DNA of 64,000 bases from Ophioderma brevispina (taxonomy: Eukaryota; Echinodermata; Ophiuroidea; Amphilepidida; Ophiodermatidae), in the NCBI GenBank assembly GCA_023653785.1, contig JAMKCH010072026.1, positions 24,746-88,745 on the forward strand, read 5' to 3'. The notes under the pieces are model-generated. The model was not told where the DNA came from and searched no databases. It saw only the letters and a list, made by a program, of their open reading frames with translations. Shown here piece by piece: positions 46,111 to 56,439 of the stretch. Both the position numbers and the translations under genes were made by a program. Each line of letters opens with the position of its first letter. The stretch's first letter is position 1.

Positions 46111-46527
46111 ATTTCAAACCAGATTTAATTTCACTCTATCTATACTTGATTACCACCAAATAGAAGGGCCGTGTAGCGCGCGACTGTATGGAATAATGTA
46201 GCAGGGCAAGGGGACATGACATGAGATGCAGTGTGTATATTGCGAGACGGCACGTGATCCTGGGGCAAAATACGTGATGCATTGGTTACTTTAGCCTTGC
46301 TGTGTTCTGCCAAACGATTTGGTATATAAAAGTGTAGTGATTGGGCCCTATTTCATTCTCCATAAAATCATTTAAACACAGGTTACCAACATGCCTTTCT
46401 TCTTTTTTTAAACTAACCACATGAATTGGATAAGTAATTGTAACATGGTGCCAATATTTAAAGAATAAAAGTAAAATGTGTAAGCTTTATTAATGTGTAT
46501 AAACCAAATGTAATCACATGGTTTCAG
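46111..46527. other. Intron, nothing identified
   Basis: No coding or repeat signal; ends CATGGTTTCAG. Confidence 0.4.
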
Positions 46528-46700
46528 CGTGGAACCAGAGCCCTGCCAAAATAAGACGGAGGGTTTTTCAGGAAATACCATGTACTACATTTATTATGCA
46601 ACTATCCAGTGTGCAGGTATTTTTACCCAAGGCAATGCATATACTGGTTTGATCTGGAACCAGAGAGAGACATTCCCACCTAGGGGCACTGACTTCTGGA
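46528..46700 (+). CDS. Probable kinase helix E / catalytic-loop exon (damaged)
   Basis: After TGGTTTCAG a frame reads NTMYYIYYATIQCAGIFTQ and GNAYTGLIWNQRE. The first part resembles the alpha-E helix (L-x-Y-A-x-Q-I-A-x-G-M) and the second sits where H-R-D-L-A-A-R-N is expected. The bases GATCTGGAACCAGAGA would read D-L-A-T-R with one more base, so the catalytic Asp might be hidden by a deletion. No uninterrupted frame contains HRD. The donor is uncertain. Confidence 0.35.
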
Positions 46701-46780
46701 GACGCCCATGCTGAAATAGCCCACAGATATTTGTTGTTTATCTAGTGTAATCGGCATGTTTGTGAGTCCCGTAAACATAG

Positions 46781-46875
46781 GCTGACATCCAGATGGTACC
46801 TAAAATAGCAGACTATGGTATGGAGCCATATATGGACGATGAAGGACAATACATGGAGGATCGAAAATTATAGTG
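46781..46875 (+). CDS. Kinase activation-loop exon with DYG motif
   Basis: From the acceptor CGTAAACATAG the frame reads ADIQMVPKIADYGMEPYMDD then EGQYMEDRKL and a TAG just before GTAAGG. K-I-A-D-Y-G-M occupies the place of K-V-A-D-F-G-L in tyrosine kinases: Phe of DFG is replaced by Tyr, while the metal-binding Asp is kept. Two Tyr (YMDDEGQYMEDRK) correspond to activation-loop autophosphorylation sites. The exon is 95 nt; one more base near TTATAG would remove the stop and give phase 0, as the next exon needs. Confidence 0.72.
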
Positions 46876-47169
46876 GTAAGGATTAAAACAATTTTTAAAA
46901 CAATTTACAGGTTTTTTTTAGGAGAGGTTCAAGCATGTAGTTGTCATTTCCCTGGGCATTTGGGAAATAAACTGTTTTATCTGGATTAAAAACAATAAGT
47001 AATTCAAAAAAACATGTTATGTTTCCAGGTGATATCAGGACTGAATATGAACTTGATTAAGAACAATTTCATCATAGTCAATGCCAATTAATAATTTGCT
47101 AATCTACTTTTTACATGTTTAATCAGATGACGTATGTAGAAATATTGCCTTTTATTTTTAATTATACAG

Positions 47170-47240
47170 AGCACATACATGAGCAAGTGGCTACCTCTGG
47201 AAAGTTTGAAGTACAATACATTCAATGAGAAGACTAATGT
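47170..47240 (+). CDS. Kinase P+1 loop exon
   Basis: A 71-nt exon after ATTATACAG encoding STYMSKWLPLESLKYNTFNE and KTNV, ending phase 2 at GTAAGT. K-W-x-x-x-E-S and Y-N-T-F-x-E-K-T-x-V-W correspond to K-W-M-A-x-E-S/A and the F-helix start of receptor tyrosine kinases; the Pro of the tyrosine-kinase P+1 loop (LPLES) is present and argues for tyrosine specificity. It joins in frame to the next exon. Confidence 0.85.
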
Positions 47241-47893
47241 GTAAGTAGACTTTGAGTAAAGCTCGGTGCTTTTATGCAGTGATCTTAAATTTATTATTCA
47301 ACAAACTCACTGTATCTGCTTGTACAGGAGCGTGCCATTGTTGATTCATTATCAACACACAGTTGATAAGCAAATTAGCATGTTACGCCCCAGCGCAGTG
47401 TTCACAGAACCACGTTTACACGGTACACTTAAGTCGACCACTGTTCATCACGTTCAGAACTCTGAGTACGCACAAGAGCACCAGGTGCAAAATGAAAAGC
47501 AGCAAACATGCCAAAACTATCGTTCTGCTTTAGATTTTGCTAAAATATATTACGAGGAACGATTTGAATAATGATGTTCCTCTATACACGATATTAACAA
47601 GTTTTCATAAGGATTTTTGTTGTTGAAAGGGACTCAAACTTGTTTCAGAGTGATTCATCACAAATCTACAACTCTGCATCCGATGTCTGCGTATTTTTAT
47701 CATGCTTGGGCTGCTAAAGCCACCTGAGCAGGATAAAAATATGCGGATGCATTGTTGTTGATTTGTGATGAACCATTCTGTAACATGTTTGAATCCCTAA
47801 ATGAACTATATAAAAAAAACAAATGACTGTCCTATATTGGGGTAATTGTGAGAACTGTTATTTCCATCAGCTTGTGTAATCCACTTAGAGACC
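47241..47893. other. Intron, nothing identified
   Basis: No supportable gene. An open stretch at 47266-47571 has no domain. Confidence 0.4.
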
Positions 47894-47901
47894 CCTTATT
47901 G

Positions 47902-48436
47902 CAGGGGTGTCCAACCTGCGGCCCGCGGGCCATTTGTGGCCCGCCAAGAGCTCATATGCGGCCCGCGAGGTATTTCCCAGAAAAAAAAATGCATAATTAA
48001 CTCGAAATAATAGATTTTTTTTAAATGTCATTTGAATTATTTCAATTTTCTCAATCTGAAACCGAACGTCTTTAAAATTGTTGGAAAATTAGTCCCAATT
48101 TCATCAATCTGAAACCAACATTTTTTAAAAATTGTGGAAAAATTAGTACAATTTCCTCAAAGTGAGTCATTTCTTTCCAAATTTGCTAAAGGGATCACCA
48201 TTTCTTTGGAAAAATGGACAATTTGTGTTAAATTTGGCCCAAAATCTGCATCTCTGGTGTAGCTATGGGTCCCATTTAGCAAAAATTGGTATAGATATGG
48301 ATCCTACTTCCAGCCTCTCATAGGCACTAGGCACGTCACAAAGCAAACTTGAGACCCCCCATTACTTTCTTGCGGCCCGCGGTAGTCGTGGATTCAACAA
48401 ATGCGGCCCCTGCGTCAAAAAGGTTGGACACCCCTG
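47902..48436. mobile_element. hAT-type MITE with perfect 8-bp target duplication
   Basis: Ends CAGGGGTGTCCAACC and GGTTGGACACCCCTG are perfect inverted repeats, and CCTTATTG is duplicated at 47894-47901 and 48437-48444. An 8-bp duplication and CAGGGGT-type ends are diagnostic of hAT elements. Subterminal GCGGCCCGC motifs are repeated near both ends. No coding capacity; 535 bp. Confidence 0.95.
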
Positions 48437-49040
48437 CCTTATTGGCATGCAATATTTGTATACTATAATTTACCTTAAAATCCACAAAAAAAAAAAAAAA
48501 AAAAAATCAGAAGGAAAATGCATATGTTTCAGTCAACATTGGAAAGGAAATCAGGCTTCAGTTAGATGATTTATAAAACATAATGTGTTTTTGAATAATT
48601 TTCTCAATCTGAAACTGAACGTCTTCAAAATTGTTGGAAAATTAGTCCCAATTTCATCAATCTGAAACCAAAATTTTCTAAAAATTGTGGAAAAATTAGT
48701 ACAATTTCCTCAAAGTGAGTCATTTCTTTCCAAATTTGCTAAAGGGATCACCATTTCTTTGGAAAAATGGACAATTTGTGTTAAATTTGGCCCAAAATCT
48801 GCATCTCTGGTGTAGCTATGGGTCCCATTTAGCAAAAATTGGTATAGATATGGATCCTACTTCCAGCCTCTCATAGGCACTAGGCACGTCACAAAGCAAA
48901 CTTGAGACCCCCCATTACTTTCTTGCGGCCCGCGGTAGTCGTGGATTCAACAAATGCGGCCCCTGCGTCAAAAAGGTTGGACACCCCTGCCTTATTGGCA
49001 TGCAATATTTGTATACTATAATTTACCTTAAAATCCACAA
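48047..49040. repeat. Tandem duplication of the hAT 3' part and its flank
   Basis: 48047-48487 is repeated at 48600-49040 with offset 553, few substitutions and no net indel. The second copy lacks the left end of the element but includes the right end, the target duplication and about 45 bp of flanking DNA, so it arose by local duplication rather than transposition. A poly-A run (48486-48506) and about 90 unrelated bases separate the copies. Confidence 0.9.
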
Positions 49041-49345
49041 TTGTTAAACTGAGGTATAAAGAAATTGGAATAGAAGTGTCCCTAAGAAATTACAGCTGCT
49101 ACCAAAAATTAGACAAAACTATTAGATCTGTGGATGCAAAAATGTAATTTTTAAAATATAAATTAGATTCAAAATAAGCACCTAAAACTGAGGTCTGTAA
49201 GTTTATTTCAACACACAAGTTGCATTTTATGTGCATATTAAAGCCCGGAACAGAGTTAAAACATTAATGTAATAGACCTCTTCTCCCAAGTTATGTTATG
49301 GTCTACAGGATACTGTTTTATATATTGTTTTTATCATTATTTCAG

Positions 49346-49386
49346 GTGGACATATGGTATTGTGTTATGGGAGATAATATCATTTG
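49346..49386 (+). CDS. Kinase helix F exon
   Basis: A 41-nt microexon-sized exon (TTATTTCAG to GTGAGT) encoding WTYGIVLWEIISFG after completing the Val codon left by the previous exon. W-x-Y/F-G-I-V-L-W-E-I-x-x-F-G is one of the most conserved kinase segments (subdomain IX). Both splice phases match the neighbouring exons, so it is confidently part of the receptor. Confidence 0.93.
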
Positions 49387-49846
49387 GTGAGTCTGGTAGT
49401 GTAATATTTAGATTTTTTAAAGCCATTTTTCTTTATTTTTGTTAATTTTGAGTTGTGGGTGAAAATGAAATACTTTAAGAATACTAACAATATCTATTTA
49501 GGATTATAATATAATATAGGAATGAACTTTGCTTCCCTGAATATTTCATATTGATTCACATACTATTGAATAAGGACTATTAACAAGTGGATAATGGATG
49601 TATCAATTCATTTTAAACCTTATATATTACCTTGCATAATAAAATTGACTGCCAATAAGAAAAAAACTGACCAGCCAGGATTTGAACCTAGGACCTACTT
49701 TTATTACTACTACTACTACCAAAATTTCTAATAGTTTGGATAAAACAAGTCAAAACTTCTTTAATGAAATGTTGTCCCATGTTAACTGAATAGACTATCA
49801 TTGGAGAAATGACCACTTACACATTGATTAATTTTGCCCTTTGACA
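49387..49846. other. Intron with a B-box-like remnant
   Basis: TTTGAACCTAGGACCT near 49680 looks like a SINE B box read in reverse; too little remains to call an element. Confidence 0.4.
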
Positions 49847-49944
49847 GGTGAAAATCCCTATGGAGAGCTTACTACAGATGAGCTAAAAACCCAGATAGAG
49901 GAAGGATTGACATTGACTATGCCTAGTGGATGCCCACAAGACAT
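49847..49944 (+). CDS. Kinase C-lobe exon (helix G region)
   Basis: A 98-nt exon after TTTGACAG reading GENPYGELTTDELKTQIEEG, then LTLTMPSGCPQDI with the last codon split at GTAAGT. Matches the G-x-x-P-Y/F...L-x-x-G-x-R/x-x-x-x-P-x-x-C-P motif of tyrosine kinase subdomain X, although the residue after the second Gly-containing turn is Leu instead of the common Arg/Tyr. Phase-compatible on both sides and open throughout. Confidence 0.93.
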
Positions 49945-50327
49945 GTAAGTATGCCTGCTACATAATGGTTTAATTCAGCTTGCACAAAATTAAAATATTC
50001 CACTAAAATGATTAGAGTTCTACATTGTTTAAGTTGAATAATGGGCCTCAAGGAAGAAAAGATGCCATCTGATTGAGTGTCCCCGATTAAAACAAAATTA
50101 GGTGACCAATTCTGCTTCCAATGGTTTGGTCAATAAGCATTATGCAGGCCCTGAATGACTTTAGCACAGCTTTGGGTAGAAGCTTGCATTATAATGGCTT
50201 AACCCTTCAAAAAATGGGTAGATTCTGTATAAGTTATGACACATGCCATTTGGGAAGCCATCTCAAAAACCACTGACCTAAGACATGGCTTGTTTGGACA
50301 TGATTCAGTTTTTCATGCAGATAACGC

Positions 50328-50755
50328 CTGGGGGGGGCACTTGTATTCAAAGGTGGATATAATGTGTGAACATGGACTTTCAAATGCACCCTAAACATGT
50401 ATTTTCACCGACTAAAAAACAAGCTAAAACATACCCTAAACAAGTATTTTTATCTGTTTATGATACCCTCAACAAGTACGCATTGCATTGAATCGTAAAT
50501 ATACCCTTTATTATCTTGCTTTGCTTTACTTCCCAAGTTCCGATTACAATATTTTGGATGATTTTGATCCCTGCTTAATGAGATATGACAATTTCAGGGT
50601 TAAGAAAAAAAACATACACTTTTTTCCATATTTTGCTGTTTTTGACACCCTAAACGATGTACGCGCATACATCGCCTGTTGGAAAAAAGACACCCTTTTT
50701 ACACGTTTTCTTGTTCGCGCATCATATCCACCTTTGAATACAGTGGCCCCCCCGG
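50328..50755. mobile_element. Inverted-repeat element with G/C-run ends
   Basis: CACTTGTATTCAAAGGTGGATAT at the left has its near-exact reverse complement (starting at about 50725) at the right, each preceded or followed by a G7 or C7 run. Internally, ACCCTAAACAAGTATTTT-like units repeat. It is probably a MITE; no clear target duplication was found. Confidence 0.75.
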
Positions 50756-50931
50756 GAGATTCCGACATAAAATTATATATTATGCCTACAGTTTGGTGGC
50801 GTTAAATACATTTGGGTAATAAAATAAAGACATTTGTTAAGTAGATATTTAAATCTAACTTAACTGCAGAATTTTTTGACCCCATGCCCAAGATATTTGT
50901 TCATTAATTTTCACCTTATTCCACTTTTCAG

Positions 50932-51037
50932 TCACCAAGTGATCTTAAGTTGTACCAGTCATGATCCAGAAGACAGACCCACATTCCAAGGTCTTACTCA
51001 CCAATTCACAGAGAGACTTCAAAATCTACAACTCCCT
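50932..51037 (+). CDS. Kinase C-lobe exon, last subdomain
   Basis: A 106-nt exon after CACTTTTCAG and before GTAAGT reading HQVILSCTSHDPEDRPTF, then QGLTHQFTERLQNLQLP. C-W/T-x-x-x-P-x-x-R-P-T-F is subdomain XI, closing the kinase domain, with the conserved Arg; the Trp common after Cys is Thr here. It ends phase 0 and is followed by phase-0 exons that would form the C-terminal tail. Confidence 0.93.
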
Positions 51038-51642
51038 GTAAGTATATACTGCCTTTGTCTCTTCATTTCACTTCCAATTTACTCATCCAATATTGTTGTA
51101 CACGGCCAGATTCTTATTTGTGCAAAAGTCTTTGAAAGTATGGGAGCCACAAGGTTGCAAATCGCAAACTCACAAATTCAGAATGGTACTCTATTGCAAG
51201 CAATTACCTTTGCTAAAACAGCTGATGAAAGTGCCTAATAAGTGTAACAGAAAATGCCTCTTGTAAAAAATAATGGACTTTGAAGTAGTCTACAATGAGA
51301 GCTCCGTGTAGCAGAATGAGGCAAAAGTGGCCAATGCAGACAGTATTGCTGGTTTTTGTCCAGTGACTGCGAGCACTGCTATATGAAATAGTTTCCTCAA
51401 GGATATTTGAGAAGTGTCGTTACCAAAATTCTTAATTTAATTTTTACTGTTAGGTTTTTTTCAAAAGAATCTTTGTGCCTAGTAGATTTTACAAAGTGTG
51501 ATTCTACTTCCAAAAAGAATTGTATTATGTGTATCCCCACACCAAAAGTCTTCAGTGGTAAACTTGGATGCAATATAGCTTGATTTATGTTTATACCAAT
51601 GAAGTAGATGCAATGTAATATATAATGGCACTTGTTTTGCAG

Positions 51643-51762
51643 AATCATCAGTCACAAACGTACACATACGAGAGTCTAGCCCACATTAGTAAGGCCCATG
51701 ACAAGCTGACACCAAAACAAGTTGGCATCCTAGAGTCACTTGTTGCTGCTAATATTCATAAG
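51643..51762 (+). CDS. Post-kinase exon, unrecognised
   Basis: A 120-nt phase 0-0 exon after TGTTTTGCAG and before GTAAGA, open throughout: NHQSQTYTYESLAHISKAHD, then KLTPKQVGILESLVAANIHK. Composition suggests helices. It could be a cytoplasmic tail with a possible Tyr site (TYTYESL), or belong to a different protein. I do not recognise the family. Confidence 0.75.
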
Positions 51763-52045
51763 GTAAGATTTTCTTATCCAATGTACTCTGATTAACACCC
51801 TGGGCACTACTAGCCTCTCTGTCAGCATCTGAGCACTATTTTGATTGGTAGCTTGGCAGGTAATATCATGTAATGAGCAAATTGGAGATACTATAAGAAT
51901 GGTGGCATGGTTTACACAGTAATATAGAAGCACTAGTTTGATTGGTTACTCAGAGGGCTATCTCATGTTGTGTCCTGTAATGAGCCAATCAGAATGACTG
52001 TAATATAGGTGGTAGCTAAACCCTTTTGGGCCCAGCAGGCAGCCA
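51763..52045. other. Intron, nothing identified
   Basis: No gene or element; leads to the foldback element. Confidence 0.4.
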
Positions 52046-52050
52046 CTCAG

Positions 52051-52329
52051 GCTGGTATTCTGAAAGGGAGACTAACTTTAGACCTGGGTTTAAACCAGGG
52101 TTAGTCCTACATGAGTGGACCCTTTTTCGTTTCAACATACTCTAAAAATGTGCTGTAGCGGGTGAGAAAAATTCTTGAAGATGGACTGTTCCAGCCCATC
52201 CATGAGGAATTTTCTCACCTGTTTACATGTAACTTTCAGAGCATTTTGAAAGAAAAAAGGTCCACTCTTGTAGGACCTACCCTGGTTAAAATCCAGGTCT
52301 AAAGTTAGTCTCCCTTTCAGAATACCGGC
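52051..52329. mobile_element. Foldback MITE with ~75-bp inverted arms
   Basis: Left GCTGGTATTCTGAAAGGGAG... and right ...CTCCCTTTCAGAATACCGGC are inverted arms of about 75 bp each, with few mismatches, around a roughly 130-bp core that itself has inner inverted pieces. CTCAG is duplicated at 52046-52050 and 52330-52334. Non-coding, 279 bp. Confidence 0.9.
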
Positions 52330-52334
52330 CTCAG

Positions 52335-52855
52335 AGTTTATAGATGACTTCACTAAAATGACTGCAGGAACCCTTTAAATGATTAGTAAAAGTCCTTCCA
52401 AACTGAATGGTGCATAGGGAAGCAACCACACCACTGATGTACAAATTCTGTGATTTCCCTAAATAAAAATCACACATGACGAAGACCACGGCGAGCAAAG
52501 TACTTCATTGACAAGTGCTAGGTGCACTGAATTGTCTGAATTCTTTTCTGAAATAATTCACAAAAAAATTGGCCATGACCCCCCTGCTTAGAACTGCATA
52601 AATCAAATAAGACTTCAAATGTATCATCTGTTTAAAAAGTAAAAACAGGTTATGGATAGATTTCTCAAAATACAAAGTGAAGTTTCAGTTAACAACATAC
52701 AAAACACCATGGATATGTTCTCCACAAGGGTGAGTGGCTTAGCATAGGTCATTATATGGGAAAATATAGAATCACCGACACAACACTAAATTGCTTTAAA
52801 AGCAGTTTGTTCAGCAGTGGTGTGGGGAGTGCCTATCAGTTTCCATAACCCTAAG
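52335..52855. other. Intron, nothing identified
   Basis: AT-rich intronic DNA with no supportable feature. Confidence 0.4.
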
Positions 52856-52859
52856 ACCA

Positions 52860-53035
52860 CACATCTTCAGGAAGCAGTGAAAGCTACTGGTAGGTCTTGC
52901 ATGTCCCTTTCCCTTCTTCTTCTTAGGTCAAGCACCTGGCAAGAAGGCAGTAGGTACTATTTTGGTATGACCAAGCCCAGGATTGAAACCTGTGACTTCC
53001 CGACTGAAGCAGGCACTCTAACCACTATAGTCCTT
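52860..53035 (-). mobile_element. tRNA-derived SINE (minus strand)
   Basis: Minus strand reads a box A (TAGTGGTTAGAGTGCCTGC) and box B (AGGTTTCAATCCTGG) at tRNA spacing, followed by GGTCATACCAAAATAGTACC and a CTTGCCAGGTGC tail region. The stems are not conserved, so this is a SINE rather than a tRNA gene. Confidence 0.8.
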
Positions 53036-53424
53036 TTCTCAACCTCCGTGCAGTGATGTTATAACCTTGCTGCAGCTTTTACGCACATTTCAAGATATGC
53101 CGTCTTTGTGCATGCGTGTAAAAACGCTGTCGCTTTAAGCCAGCTTACACGGTATACTGGTGTGACCATCAAATCTTGCGCGGACGTCGCTGCATGGAGG
53201 TAGGGAAATAGAGCATTGGCCAACATTGTAATTACTACAAATAATCAAAATGTAATAACTTTGAGACCATATTTTCATGATATATTTTAGAAAGTAAGCC
53301 GTTTTAAGCCTGTGTTTTCCACGTACTATATGTGATATATTTACAGAAGTTGAACATTTCTGTGTAAAAACTGGTTCTTTTTATACTATGTTATGTGGGT
53401 TTTTTTTTTTTTTTTTTTTCACAG

Positions 53425-53531
53425 CCTTGTGCAGCAACACAGTTGATGGCAGTACAATATGCAGGAGCTGGTCTCCCTGGCAACCATGTTGAATCTAGAT
53501 TCCATCTTTTACAAGCAGCTAGTGATGAGAG
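53425..53531 (+). CDS. Post-kinase exon, unrecognised
   Basis: A 107-nt exon directly after a T21 run and CACAG, before GTAATT. It begins phase 0 like the exon before it ends: PCAATQLMAVQYAGAGLPGN, then HVESRFHLLQAASDER, and finishes phase 2. The other two frames contain stops. The acceptor tract is unusually long. Joined directly to the exon at 56252 it would change to a frame with an early stop, so either an exon is missing or the frame is broken by an indel. Confidence 0.72.
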
Positions 53532-54017
53532 GTAATTTGCTTGGTTAATTTTCCCTGAATAGCTCTTGTTGTAGAAAGAAGTAATAAAAACCTCCCCCTC
53601 CCCCCCACACTCCCGCCCCACCCTATGCCATATCTTATTGATATAATTTGGATATTTTCCCTTTCTATTCAATGCAAAACTTCATCCACTTTTTTCACAG
53701 GTAGCAGTGTGATGAACCAAAATCATTCCTTTATCTTTTTTCCTTATGGTGCGTATGTTAAGTATCGTACCGTTTGCTTATAACGTTTACCGTGTTGATG
53801 CTGGATGTGATTCATTTTATGGCAGGGTTGATTTTGTCTATTCGTTTGAAACATTACTGGCTTTGGATTTCAATGGCGTTTTTGGTTTGTGTAAAATGTC
53901 TTCTGTTATGTTAATGAACTAGGGTTAATGGCTGCATATTTTATAAGGTCGTGCCTATAGGAAAGACCTATGCAGCATGATCCCGTGTGTCGGCGGTGGC
54001 GTCTGCGTCGGCGTCGT
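53532..54017. other. Intron, nothing identified
   Basis: C-rich stretch near 53595-53622; no gene. Confidence 0.4.
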
Positions 54018-54019
54018 GA

Positions 54020-54475
54020 GCTTTTTTGTGAACAAAATATCTGGAGATCTGTTAAGTCACACAGGGCTGAAGGGAGGGATGCGAGGTTACTGATTCTCGA
54101 ACTGATTAATTTTACAACAGTGTATATGCATTCTAAGTACCTAATTTGCCTAATTAATTATCATATTTTGATCCGATTTTCTGATTTTCATTGACACTTT
54201 TTGGTGAACACCAATATCTGAGATCTGTAAGTCACAACAGCTGAAACTGGTGGGAGGGGTACGGGGTTAAGGATTCCTCAAACTGAACTTCGATTTACAA
54301 CAGTATATATAGCATTCTAAGTACTAATTTGCATATATTAGCATATTTTACCTATTTTCGTGCTTTTCATGAACACTTTTGTTGAACAAATATCTGGAGA
54401 TCTGTAAGTCACACAGGGCTGAAACTTGGAAGGATGCTGGGTTACAGATTCTCGAACTGATTCGATATGCAACAG
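54020..54475. repeat. ~175-bp tandem repeat, 2.5 units
   Basis: Units beginning near 54028, 54203 and 54381 each contain GAACAAAATATCTGGAGATCTG and a following GCTGAA...GATTCTCGAACTGA block. The third unit is cut where the minisatellite starts. Confidence 0.75.
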
Positions 54476-55640
54476 TACATTGTCCTGGTTATGGACATTG
54501 TCCTGGGGTAATAAGACATTGTCCCTGGGGGGGTATGGAACATTAGCTCCTGGGGTATTGGACATTGTTCTGGAGGTATATAACATTGTCCTGGGTATGG
54601 GACACTTTCCTGGGTATGGGACTTTGTCCTGGGTTGGGCATTGTCCTGGGGAATGGGTAATTTTCCTGGCTAATGGGACACATGTCCTGGAGGTGTTATG
54701 TACCTTGTCCTGGGGGAAATGGACATTGTCCTGGGGAATGGGGACATGGTCCCTGGGAATGGGACATTGCCTGGGGAATGGGACATTGTCCTGGGGTTGT
54801 GGGACATTGTCCTGGGGATAGGGGACATTGTCTTGGGATATGAACCATTGTCCTGGGGATATGGACATTGTCCCGGAGGTATGGGACGTTGTCCCAGATA
54901 TTGGACATTGTCCTGGTGTATGGAACATTCCCTGGGTTATGAGATATTGTCCGGGGTATGGGACATTGTCCTGAATTATGGGACATTGTCCTTATACGGA
55001 CCAATTGTTCTGGAGGTATGGGACAATTGTCCTAGAAGTATGGGACATTATCCTTGAGGTATGGGACATCGTCCGGGTGCAATGGGAGTTGTCCCTGGAG
55101 GTATGGGGACATTTCCCTGGGCTAATTGGACATTGCCTGGGGTATGGGGCATTGTCCTGGGGAATGGGACATTGTCCTGTAGTATGGGACATTTGTCCTT
55201 GGGTAGGGGACATTGTCCCTGGGGTTGGGACTTGTCTTGGGGATATGGGACCATTGTCCTTGTGGATATGAAACATTGTCCTGGGGATATGGGACATGTT
55301 CCTGAATGGGACCATTGTCCCTGGAATGGGACATTGTCCCTTGGATATGGGCATTGTCCCCGGAGGTATGGGCCTTGGTCCCCAGAGGTAGGGGACATTG
55401 CCTGGGGGTAGGGAACATTGCCCTCGGTTATGAGATATTGTCCGGGGTATGGACATGTTTCTGAGGTATGTGACCTGTCCTGGAGGTTGGCATTATCCTG
55501 AGGTATGGGGGACATTGTCCTGGGGATAGGGGACGTTTGTCCTGAGGTATGGGACATTGTCCTGGAGGTAGGGTACATTGTCCTGGAGGAATTGGACATT
55601 GTCCTGGAAGTAGGACTTGTTCCTGGTATGGTAACAATGA
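54476..55640. repeat. Minisatellite of GGACATTGTCC units
   Basis: About 55 copies of a 17-22-bp unit with the form TATGGGACATTGTCCTGGGG. The core GGACA-T/A-TGTCC is almost a palindrome. Many small length differences between units resemble those of the mucin arrays. The open frames on both strands rich in Gly/Trp or Pro/Gln are by-products of the repeat. Confidence 0.92.
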
Positions 55641-56251
55641 CCTTGTTACATGAATTATTTACATGTTTTATATTGTATTTGCTGACTCAATACATTTTTA
55701 GGTTGAGCATGTAAACCAAAACTGAAATTGTGCATCTTCAGATATTCGATAACATCAACATACATCTGACGACCTATTTGGGACCGCTGTCCCTATTTTA
55801 GTTTTTCGTGCATTGGCAAAAATCCAATGCACTTTGGTCTTTGACCATACACATAATGACACGTGCCCCTGCGGCTTGTGCCATTACTCGTCCTCAAACT
55901 GAGTGCGGCGAGAGCTAAAAATAAATTCAACCATTAACCTCGAATTATGTGGTACCCAAAATTTGATGTTTCCTAGTTTTTACTGGTTTTGATAAAATTG
56001 ACAAAGATTTTCAAGTTCAATGGTTTTTTTCTGAATTTTTTGTATGAATAACGCCCGAGGACGAGGTTGGATTTGGGTTCCATGGGAACACCCATGCCCG
56101 ACCCACACAAAGCACCCAAATTGGTTTGTGTTTGCACTCCGTATTGCGTAATATTATTTGACATTTTTGGTGAGTTGCTATAATGAATGAGGCTTGGCGC
56201 CACAGCCTGGAATTACTGGAGCAACAAAGGACTAATCTTTTTGTTTTGTAG
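55641..56251. other. Intron, nothing identified
   Basis: No gene; ends TTGTTTTGTAG before the next exon. Confidence 0.4.
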
Positions 56252-56388
56252 GCAACACTGCAGTCAGATCAGAGGCAATCACATTATCACATCTCCAGTC
56301 CAAGTCTAGCAGGAAGCTCGAGCAGATTCAGAACACCATCTCAGAGACTTCATACTTCTCACAGATGATGATGCATGTCAGCCATCAG
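56252..56388 (+). CDS. Unrecognised helical exon
   Basis: A 137-nt exon after TTTTGTAG. The frame NTAVRSEAITLSHLQSKSSR, then KLEQIQNTISETSYFSQMMM and HVSHQ, ends phase 0 at GTGAGT and fits the phase-0 exons at 61364 and 62267. It is predicted to be largely helical with a heptad-like spacing of Leu/Ile. Another frame ends at a TGA within the exon. The phase at its start does not match 53531, so linkage to the receptor is uncertain; this may be an internal exon of a separate gene. Confidence 0.65.
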
Positions 56389-56439
56389 GTGAGTATTCAT
56401 TGCTTGGAGAATTCATATAATTGGGGTAAATCATGACCA

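Noticed and set aside
43102..46875. Calling the receptor a definite pseudogene or definite pseudokinase
   Set aside because: C-lobe and tail exons are intact and phase-matched, and most defects are single-base indels that could be sequencing error, so neither conclusion is justified.
54338..55714. Several overlapping open frames of 100-196 codons on both strands
   Set aside because: All arise from the GGACATTGTCC minisatellite; open in many frames, low complexity, no start or splice context.
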